From RHKX01 sp964641695 (lineage in GTDB: Bacteria > Actinomycetota > Thermoleophilia > Solirubrobacterales > 70-9): DNA of 35,495 nucleotides. The position numbers were made by a program, and so were the translations under genes. How positions within the stretch are numbered: position 1 is the stretch's first letter; every line of letters starts with the position of its first letter. Below are positions 30,425 through 35,495 of the stretch, piece by piece. A model generated the notes under the pieces. The model was not told the origin of the DNA. It ran no database searches and saw only the letters and a list, made by a program, of their open reading frames with translations. The stretch is from NCBI GenBank assembly GCA_964641695.1, contig CAZXKG010000015.1:1-35495 (forward strand), written 5' to 3'.

Positions 30425-32245
30425 TCAGCGGCGATCCATCCCGAGTCGCGCCCCGAGCTCGCGGCTCAGCCTGCCGATCACGTCGTAGAAGCTGACCAGC
30501 AGGTTCCGAAGCAGCGCCGCCTGCACCGCGGGATCCTCTTCGCCGAGCCGCTCGAAGTCCTCTGCCGAGAGAACCAGGCACTCGCCCTCGCACTCGGCCC
30601 TGACGGTGATCGGGCGGACCGACACCCCGGCGAGCGCCAGCTCTCCGAACGAGGCGCCCGGCTGGAGGGTCGAGAGCCGCCGGCGCGTTCCGTCGCCGAG
30701 CTCGATCTCCAAAGTCACCTCGCCCGCCACGAGCAGGTAGGCCTCGTCCGCGGGATCGCCGGGCGCGAAGAGCACCTCGGCGGCGGAGAACGTCCGCGGC
30801 CGAAGCACGCGTCCCAGCCGCTCCAGCTCGTCCGCGGACATACCGCGAGTCAGGCGGTGGTCGGCGAGCGCCACCCGATCGGGAGCCTCGGGAGGAACGC
30901 CCGCCGCGGTCAGTAGGCGGTCCTCGCACCACTCGGTCGCCTCGTCGAGGGACGCGAATCTCGTGATCGATCCGGGCAGCGTGGCGATCACGTCGATCAG
31001 GGCGGGCTCGACGACGACGAGCTCTCCTCCCCCCTCCTTCATCCAGACGCCGAGCGCGCTCAGCATGCGTTCGGCGGCGGGATCCATCTCGGTCACGTCC
31101 GTCAGGTCGATCACCGCGACCTCGATCCGGTCCCGCTCCTCCACTATCCCCCGCACCACGCCCTCCATCGCGGAGAAGATCAGGTCCCCGTGGAGGACGT
31201 AGACCTCCGCCTTGGAGCCGACCTCGTCCAGCACCGAACGCTGCTCGTGCGAGCGCCGATGGCGCGAGGGGGCGTCGGCGACGGTGTGCGAGCGACGGAT
31301 CGCCGACCGGGAGGTGCGGGCGACGTGGAGCAGGTGCAGGTTGAGCTCCTCCGAGACCTGCCGGCAGACCTCGATCCCGCGGACGCTGTTGCCGTGCGGG
31401 TCCAGGGGCGGCGAGTAGACGGCGATCCCGAGCTGCCCGGGAAGCACCGCGAGGACGCCGCCGGCGACGCCGCTCTTGGCGGGCATGCCGACGTCGACCA
31501 CCCACTCCCCAGCCGAGTCGTACATGCCGCAGGTGGTCATCACGCTCAGCACCCGATCGACGACGTTGCGATCGAGCGCCCGCTCCCCGGTCGCGGGGTT
31601 GACCCCGCCGTTGGCGAGGGTCGCCGCCATCCGCGCGAGGTCGCGGCAATCGACCGAGGCCGAGCACTGGCGGAAGTAGAGGTCGAGCGCCTCCTCGGGA
31701 TCGGTCTCGACGATCCCGAACCCGCGCAGCATGTGGCCGATCGCGCGGTTCCTGTGCCCCGTCGCCCGCTCCGACTCGTACACCTCGGCGTCGACCCGGA
31801 CCTCGCGACCGGCGAACTCGCCGTAGGCATCGAGGATGCGAGCCTCACGCTGCTCGGGCGTGGCGCCATCGATCAGCGACGCCGCGGTGATCGCGCCCGC
31901 GTTGATCATCGGGTTGAGCGGGCGACCCGTGTCCGGGGCCAGGCTGATCGAGTTGAACGCGTCACCGGTCGGCTCGACGCCGATCTTCGCGTCGACCCGC
32001 TCGAAGCCGAGGTCCTGCAGCGCGAGCCCGTAGGTGAACGGCTTCGAGATCGACTGGATGGTGAAGGGGCGACGGGACTCACCGATCTCGTAGCAGTGAC
32101 CGTCGGTGGTCGCGATCGCGATCCCGAACCAGCTCGGATCGGCGAGCGCCAGCGGCGGGATGTAGGAGGCGACCTCGCCCGAGCGATCCTCCTGCCAACG
32201 CTCGTGGAGACGCCGCAGGTAGGAGTCGATCGGCGAGTCGTTCAT
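30425..32245 (-). CDS. glsA: Glutaminase fused to STAS and cyclic-nucleotide-binding-like domains
   Basis: A 606-residue protein. Residues 1-310 are a serine-dependent glutaminase (glutamine to glutamate plus ammonia) with QSISKPF (Ser65, Lys68), INAGAI (Asn115) and the ESERATGHRNRAIGHML region. A basic linker (311-345) leads to a STAS domain (about 346-445, VAVIDLTDVTEMDPAAERML); the position where anti-sigma antagonists have a phosphorylatable Ser is Pro/Ala here. Residues 470-600 form a cNMP-type domain with FGELALAG and VRPITVRA, the phosphate-binding-cassette pattern. Regulation by a small ligand is therefore plausible but unproven. The start is ATG 32245, 40 bp after the VOC gene on the same strand. 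Confidence 0.9.
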   Translation of the reverse strand: MNDSPIDSYLRRLHERWQEDRSGEVASYIPPLALADPSWFGIAIATTDGHCYEIGESRRPFTIQSISKPFTYGLALQDLGFERVDAKIGVEPTGDAFNSISLAPDTGRPLNPMINAGAITAASLIDGATPEQREARILDAYGEFAGREVRVDAEVYESERATGHRNRAIGHMLRGFGIVETDPEEALDLYFRQCSASVDCRDLARMAATLANGGVNPATGERALDRNVVDRVLSVMTTCGMYDSAGEWVVDVGMPAKSGVAGGVLAVLPGQLGIAVYSPPLDPHGNSVRGIEVCRQVSEELNLHLLHVARTSRSAIRRSHTVADAPSRHRRSHEQRSVLDEVGSKAEVYVLHGDLIFSAMEGVVRGIVEERDRIEVAVIDLTDVTEMDPAAERMLSALGVWMKEGGGELVVVEPALIDVIATLPGSITRFASLDEATEWCEDRLLTAAGVPPEAPDRVALADHRLTRGMSADELERLGRVLRPRTFSAAEVLFAPGDPADEAYLLVAGEVTLEIELGDGTRRRLSTLQPGASFGELALAGVSVRPITVRAECEGECLVLSAEDFERLGEEDPAVQAALLRNLLVSFYDVIGRLSRELGARLGMDRR

Positions 32246-32285
32246 CTTGCTGTCGCCGCCGGGGGTCCCGAGGCGGGAGCGGCCA

Positions 32286-32660
32286 TCAGCCCTCTCGCGG
32301 TACGTACCGGCCGTGCAGCATCAGGGCGTTGCCGTCGGGGTCGGAGAAGATCGCCATGTGGCAGACGCCGCTGTCGATCGTGTCGCCGCGGAACTCGATG
32401 CCCTTGCCCTCGAGTTCCTCGCGGCTGCCTTTGACGTCGTCTACGTGCAGCGCCACCGGGTTGGGGTTGGGGGCGAACGGCTGGCCGAACGCCTCGCTCT
32501 GCATGACCGCGATCGTCAGCGAGCCGGTCTCGAACTCCTTCGCGGGCATGTCGCCCCACTGCACCGACTCCTCGAGCCCGAGGACTCCGCCGTAGAACTC
32601 GACCGCCCGGTCGTAGTCCTGGGTGGGCAGGATGATGAAGTCGACTCCGGTGACGTCCAT
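32286..32660 (-). CDS. VOC (glyoxalase/bleomycin-resistance fold) family protein
   Basis: A 124-residue metal-binding-fold protein of two beta-alpha-beta-beta-beta modules. Visible are DFIILPTQDYDRAVEFYGGVLG at the start and FSDPDGNALMLHGRY at the end, typical of VOC proteins. The specific enzyme is unknown. The start is ATG 32660. It lies 40 bp before the glutaminase gene and 49 bp after the clpP stop, all on the minus strand, so the three may be one transcription unit. Confidence 0.87.
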   Translation of the reverse strand: MDVTGVDFIILPTQDYDRAVEFYGGVLGLEESVQWGDMPAKEFETGSLTIAVMQSEAFGQPFAPNPNPVALHVDDVKGSREELEGKGIEFRGDTIDSGVCHMAIFSDPDGNALMLHGRYVPREG

Positions 32661-32709
32661 GCGCGCGAGTCTATTTCGCGCCCGTCAGCCTGGCAAACGC
32701 CGAGGCCGA

Positions 32710-33363
32710 CTACGAAGCCGCGCCGTCCCCGTCGGGCGCCCTGAAGCCGGCGGCGGCCCGACCGACCTCCCGCGAGTCGATGAGCCGATCGACGAGTCCG
32801 TAGTCGACCGCCTCCTCGGCGGTGAAGAACCGGTCCCGGTCCATGTCCTCGTGCACCTGCTCCACAGACTTGCCCGTGCACTCGGCGTAGATCTCGTCGA
32901 CGCGACGGCGCAGCTCGAGCGTCTCCCGCGCGTGGATCTCGATGTCGGTCGCCTGACCCTGGAAGCCGCCGCTCGGCTGGTGGATGAGGATCCTGCAGTT
33001 CGGCAACGCCATCCGCTTGCCGGGCGCGCCGCCGGCGAGGAGCAGGGAGCCCATGCTCATCGCGACCCCGAAGCAGATCGTCTGCACGTCGGGCTTGATG
33101 AAGCGCATCGTGTCGTAGATCGCGAGCCCCGAGTAGACCACTCCCCCGGGCGAGTTGATGTAGAGCGAGATGTCCTTGTCGGGGTCGTCGCTCTCCAGGT
33201 GGAGCAGCTGCGCGACGACGAGGTTGGCAACCTGATCGTCGATCGCCGTGCCGATGAAGATGATCCGCTCGTTGAGCAGGCGGCTGTAGATGTCGAACGA
33301 TCGCTCGCCGCGTGGGCTCTGTTCGACCACCATCGGGATCATCTGCAGTGAGGGTTCCGGCAT
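32710..33363 (-). CDS. clpP: ATP-dependent Clp protease proteolytic subunit ClpP
   Basis: Serine protease subunit that forms a tetradecameric barrel working with an AAA+ unfoldase. The 217 residues have the catalytic triad Ser103 (in AMSMGS), His128 (in ILIHQP) and Asp177 (in MDRDRFF), plus the YINSPGG oxyanion region. AMSMG replaces the more usual AASMG, a conservative change. The start is ATG 33363 with AAAGGAT upstream. No clpX or second clpP is adjacent, so this looks like a stand-alone paralogue. It is divergent from an SRPBCC-ArsR pair, with two palindromes in between. Confidence 0.95.
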   Translation of the reverse strand: MPEPSLQMIPMVVEQSPRGERSFDIYSRLLNERIIFIGTAIDDQVANLVVAQLLHLESDDPDKDISLYINSPGGVVYSGLAIYDTMRFIKPDVQTICFGVAMSMGSLLLAGGAPGKRMALPNCRILIHQPSGGFQGQATDIEIHARETLELRRRVDEIYAECTGKSVEQVHEDMDRDRFFTAEEAVDYGLVDRLIDSREVGRAAAGFRAPDGDGAAS

Positions 33364-33376
33364 CGGCTATCCTTTC

Positions 33377-33394
33377 GACAACTTATTGGTTGTC
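33377..33394. promoter_or_regulatory. Operator-like palindrome 1 between clpP and SRPBCC-arsR
   Basis: GACAAC, centre TTATTG, GTTGTC: perfect 6-bp arms. It shares the direct repeat GGTTGTCAAC (33388-33397) with the second palindrome (33414-33423), 26 bp apart. It lies 14 bp from the clpP start, so a bound repressor would affect clpP as well. Confidence 0.55.
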
Positions 33395-33404
33395 AACAAG
33401 ATAG

Positions 33405-33418
33405 CAACCATCTGGTTG
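33405..33418. promoter_or_regulatory. Operator-like palindrome 2 between clpP and SRPBCC-arsR
   Basis: CAACCA, centre TC, TGGTTG: perfect 6-bp arms, followed by the ribosome site GGAGGAGG of the SRPBCC gene. Together with palindrome 1 it forms a likely site for the ArsR-type regulator encoded at 33740. Confidence 0.55.
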
Positions 33419-33446
33419 TCAACGTTGGAGGAGGTCCAGAGGTCCG

Positions 33447-33743
33447 ATGGCAGTTGAACGAGAGGTCGAGATCGAGGCGTCGCCCGAGGAGGTCTGGGAG
33501 GCCGTCTCTACCGAGGAGGGCCGCCAGGGTTGGCTCGAGGACGACCGCGATGTCCTGGTCGAATCCGTGGAGGCGCCGTCGCGACTGGTTTGGTGGTGGA
33601 ACGAGGGCGAGGATGAGCCCTTCACCCGGGTCGAGCTCGAGATCGAGGAGACCGAGAGCGGCTCGCGCGTGCTCGTTCGCGAGAGCATCCCGGACTTCCC
33701 GCTGACCACGTTGGCGACCGCGTTCGCGCCACTGGCAGCGTGA
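33447..33743 (+). CDS. SRPBCC/AHSA1-like domain protein
   Basis: A 98-residue START-like fold protein with the typical opening REVEIEASPEEVWEAVSTEEG and WLEDD. It is shorter than the usual 140-residue AHSA1 protein, lacking part of the C-terminal helix pattern, but ends in a plausible way (TTLATAFAPLAA). The reading frame is closed by TGA that overlaps the GTG of the downstream ArsR gene, so they are translated together; such SRPBCC-ArsR pairs are common in actinobacteria. The ligand is unknown. The start is ATG 33447 behind a strong GGAGGAGG site. Confidence 0.82.
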   Translation: MAVEREVEIEASPEEVWEAVSTEEGRQGWLEDDRDVLVESVEAPSRLVWWWNEGEDEPFTRVELEIEETESGSRVLVRESIPDFPLTTLATAFAPLAA

Positions 33744-34066
33744 GCGATGTCGGCTCAGTCTTCGCGGCGCTCGCCGACCCGACTCGGCGGAAGATGCTGA
33801 CCGCTCTGATCGAGGACGGCTCGACGACCGTTCCCACGCTCACGAACCGACTGCCGATCAGCCGCCAGGCGGTGGCCAAGCACGTGTCGGTCCTCAACGA
33901 GGCGGGCCTGATCGAGCGCGCCCCGGGCGCGGACGGCAGGACGGTCAGCTACAGGCTCAGCCGCGAGGGCCTCTCCGAGGCATCGGCATGGATCCGCGCC
34001 ACCGAGGCAGCCTGGGACGGCAGGCTGAGTCGCCTAAAGCGGTCGGTCGAGACCCGGGGCCGCTAA
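33740..34066 (+). CDS. ArsR-family transcriptional regulator
   Basis: A 108-residue winged-helix regulator (GTG 33740, overlapping the SRPBCC stop by 4 bases). ADPTRRKMLTALIEDGSTTV and LPISRQAVAKHVSVLNEAGL form the dimer-helix and recognition helix, and GRTVSYRLS is the wing. No cysteine is present, so metal sensing of the classical kind is unlikely. It probably binds the palindromes upstream and represses its own operon, possibly clpP as well. Confidence 0.92.
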   Translation: MSDVGSVFAALADPTRRKMLTALIEDGSTTVPTLTNRLPISRQAVAKHVSVLNEAGLIERAPGADGRTVSYRLSREGLSEASAWIRATEAAWDGRLSRLKRSVETRGR

Positions 34067-34114
34067 CCGACATCGCGTCGCCACGGGTAGTCAGCAGCGA
34101 CCACTATCCCCGTC

Positions 34115-34396
34115 TCAGCTCGCGCGCAAGTACTCGCGTAGCGCTTTCCGGATCACAGCGGAGCTCGTTTCCCGATCTCGCTTGGCCCGCTCGTTCAGGA
34201 GCGACTGAAGCTCGGGGTCGAGGCGCACGGACTCGACGCGGGCGGGACCCGAGCCCATCGCCGGGCGACCGCGACGACGTCGCTCGGTTTCGTCGAGATC
34301 GAAGCCCGCCTCGGCCTTCGCAGCCAACTCCTCGACGAGATCGTCGGTGATCTCCTTGCCACCTGCCGTTCTGCCGTATGTGGTCTTTCGACTCAT
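34115..34396 (-). CDS. Ribbon-helix-helix antitoxin-like protein
   Basis: A 93-residue protein whose C-terminal part (VESVRLDPELQSLLNERAKR, then ETSSAVIRKALREYL) fits a ribbon-helix-helix DNA-binding domain of the CopG/MetJ type. The N-terminal part is charged (KEITDDLVEELAAKAEAGFD) and probably binds the partner. ATG 34396 overlaps the stop of the upstream small gene in an ATGA. Likely an antitoxin; the partner order is toxin first. It is in a convergent position to the ArsR gene, with 48 bp between stops. Confidence 0.75.
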   Translation of the reverse strand: MSRKTTYGRTAGGKEITDDLVEELAAKAEAGFDLDETERRRRGRPAMGSGPARVESVRLDPELQSLLNERAKRDRETSSAVIRKALREYLRAS

Positions 34397-34638
34397 TCGC
34401 CCTCCCCAAGAAGTCGCTCGTACCTGGAACGCATGGGCATCGCGTGGATGACCAACTCCGGCTCACCCGTGCGCACGATCGTCACGATCTCGAGCAAGCC
34501 CGCGCTTCGGGTCGGGCCGAGGTAGAGGCGGGTGTCGTCATCTTGATCGAAGATCGCCATCGCGTTGATAACGGCGTGGTGGATATCGGGGCCTGTGACG
34601 CCATGCCTTCTCGCAGACCGGTGTATCGAGACTCTCAT
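34393..34638 (-). CDS. Small toxin-like protein of a toxin-antitoxin pair
   Basis: An 81-residue protein (SARRHGVTGPDIHHAVINA, YLGPTRSAGLLEIVTIVRTG, VIHAMPMRSRYERLL) with the size and basic Arg/Tyr/His-containing C-terminus of small mRNA-interferase-like toxins; it recalls BrnT/RelE-superfamily proteins, but I cannot name a family. It precedes and overlaps an RHH protein gene by 4 bases, the strongest argument for a toxin-antitoxin pair. There is no ribosome site: ATG 34638 is preceded by an AT-rich promoter-like stretch, so translation may be leaderless. Confidence 0.6.
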   Translation of the reverse strand: MRVSIHRSARRHGVTGPDIHHAVINAMAIFDQDDDTRLYLGPTRSAGLLEIVTIVRTGEPELVIHAMPMRSRYERLLGEGE

Positions 34639-34639
34639 A

Positions 34640-34650
34640 TCGTATTACGA
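34640..34650. promoter_or_regulatory. Palindrome and AT-rich promoter before the toxin-antitoxin-like pair
   Basis: TCGTATTACGA has perfect 5-bp arms around one base and sits 2 bases before the toxin ATG. The region 34640-34675 is strikingly AT-rich. On the minus strand TTGCTT and TACGAT stand 17 bases apart, but TACGAT is adjacent to the ATG, so the exact promoter is unclear. A bound RHH protein here would give autoregulation. Confidence 0.5.
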
Positions 34651-34765
34651 AAATTGGGATCAAGCAACAGGTGCCGGTAGACGGCCCACTGTCCCTATGA
34701 ATCCCGGGCCTCCAGATCCCGCCCCCCATATCTCCACCGCGAGGCAAGGCCTGTCAGGGTGATCG

Positions 34766-34800
34766 CAGCCGATCGCGCAGCTTCAAGCTGCGAGCGGCTG
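34766..34800 (-). terminator. Two-tier hairpin overlapping the tetR stop codon
   Basis: CGCAGCTT and AAGCTGCG (34776-34783, 34785-34792) form a perfect 8-bp inverted repeat with a one-base centre; CAGCCG (34766-34771) and CGGCTG (34795-34800) extend it as an outer stem. It includes the stop codon at 34783-34785. No U-tract follows. Confidence 0.45.
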
Positions 34801-35495
34801 AGCTGGGTCTATACGACGTACGAGCATTTCGGCCAGACCCTCCGCAAAGTCGACGAGACGGGCAGGAAGGGAGTCCCCCTCCCCCGCCATCTCCGCCGAA
34901 CGGATCACCTCGACCGCCGAGGCGGCGGCGAAGGTCGGATGGGGATCGCCAGGGTCAGCGGTGCTCGCCTCCGCAAGAAGTCCCGCGATCGCATCGACCA
35001 ACGCACCCTTCCGCGCCCCGTCGACATCGTCGGGAGCCTGATCCGGCAGATGCGCCATCTCAACGATGAGGATGTGCCGACGCTCAGGATCTGAGCTCAG
35101 CGCCTCGGCCAGGGAGCCGAGCAAAGCAGGAACATCCTGTCCGGTGTGTCCCGCGGGACACTCGCAGACCTCGGCCACGAGCTCGTCGAGCAGCTGCTCG
35201 TAAGCGACGGCGAAGCACTCCCCCTTGCCACTGAACTGGCGGTAGAAGTCGCCCGGAGGAACGTGGGCAGCTCTGACCAGCGCCCCGATCCTGACCTTGT
35301 GGAAGGACCCTTCGGATCGCAGCAGCTCGATCATCGCTCCGACGAGCCTTCCTCTGGTCCCCTCGGGCGATCCGAAGTGCTCGGCGATCACGTCGTCGAT
35401 CAGGAGGGCGACACGAGCTGCCCATTCGGCATCCTGCTCCGATGCTGAGGCGGCCATCCGCTCGATCGCAGCGAGCTTCGGATCGACGACCTCGC
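34783..35495 (-). CDS. TetR-family regulator, 5' end open at the window edge
   Basis: Regulator with a helix-turn-helix at VRIGALVRAAHVPPGDFYRQ and FSGKGECFAVAYEQLLDELV, followed by an all-alpha ligand domain (LGSLAEALSSDPERRHILIV and later helices). An ATG at 35457 gives 224 residues, but the frame stays open upstream to the window edge (EVVDPKLAAIER), and the 35 residues before the HTH are unusual for TetR proteins. It may therefore be the C-terminal half of a longer protein, such as a tandem TetR. The gene has its stop inside a hairpin. Confidence 0.8.
   Translation of the reverse strand, partial: EVVDPKLAAIERMAASASEQDAEWAARVALLIDDVIAEHFGSPEGTRGRLVGAMIELLRSEGSFHKVRIGALVRAAHVPPGDFYRQFSGKGECFAVAYEQLLDELVAEVCECPAGHTGQDVPALLGSLAEALSSDPERRHILIVEMAHLPDQAPDDVDGARKGALVDAIAGLLAEASTADPGDPHPTFAAASAVEVIRSAEMAGEGDSLPARLVDFAEGLAEMLVRRIDPAQPLAA

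Noticed and set aside
31190..32434. A 414-residue plus-strand frame antisense to the glutaminase gene
   Set aside because: It has shadow composition and overlaps a gene with clear catalytic motifs on the other strand.

Overview
The window is high-GC DNA (roughly 70 percent by eye) with dense, mostly minus-strand gene packing, GTG and TTG starts, and secreted proteins carrying long lysine-rich tracts. Together with an Rpf-like muralytic protein behind a c-di-AMP riboswitch, an HtaA-type heme-binding protein behind a DtxR/IdeR-like iron box, and a mycobacterial-type hyc/hyf locus, this points to an actinobacterium, most likely of the Thermoleophilia (Solirubrobacterales-like). That placement is inference; no rRNA or other marker is present.

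Layout. 1-3150: the 3' part of typA (BipA GTPase) converges on a DEAD-box RNA helicase, with a strong two-tier hairpin between them. 3300-11500: an envelope block with a secreted alpha/beta hydrolase, a class A penicillin-binding protein, a cupin protein, a beta-carbonic anhydrase, a small lysine-rich exported protein, a 109-bp inverted-repeat element, an Rpf-like protein with its riboswitch, and a membrane-anchored polysaccharide deacetylase. 11550-15410: a small membrane protein, an iron-regulated HtaA-like protein, a DUF167 protein, and a mosaic pseudogene assembled from a ZIP transporter start, a cyclase HAMP segment and a hydrolase end. 15435-23200: a GNAT acetyltransferase downstream of a tightly overlapping minus-strand operon (ArsR regulator, HyfB, HyfC/HycD, HyfE/HycP, HyfF/HycQ, HycE, and a NuoB/HycG-like small subunit), a membrane-bound [NiFe]-hydrogenase-4-like or complex-I-like module. 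Divergent from it is a siderophore-interacting flavoprotein whose 3' end runs into a decayed ABC exporter remnant.

24478-30400: two small membrane proteins, MscL, a predicted copper protein (PHM-like fold plus cupredoxin), a decapeptide-repeat exported protein, a CDF metal exporter with no obvious start codon, and a cupin/TetR divergent pair with a clear operator. 30425-35495: a three-domain glutaminase-STAS-cNMP protein, a VOC protein, ClpP, an SRPBCC/ArsR pair with two operator-like palindromes, a toxin-antitoxin-like pair, and a TetR regulator open at the window edge.

Themes. Metal and redox handling recurs (heme, ferric siderophore, copper, CDF, a Ni-Fe type complex), as does cell-wall remodelling (PBP, Rpf, deacetylase). 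The least ordinary parts are the hyc/hyf locus, which keeps all four nickel-ligand cysteines but has no ferredoxin subunit here; the predicted PHM-like/cupredoxin fusion; the glutaminase-STAS-cNMP fusion; the 25-bp perfect inverted-repeat element after rpf; and two loci that are stitched fragments of unrelated genes. I see no CRISPR array, tRNA, rRNA, prophage or insertion-sequence transposase. No stretch over 300 bases is left unexplained; the longest gene-free intervals (9546-9794, 10281-10554, 11996-12233, 24179-24477) are described as elements below.
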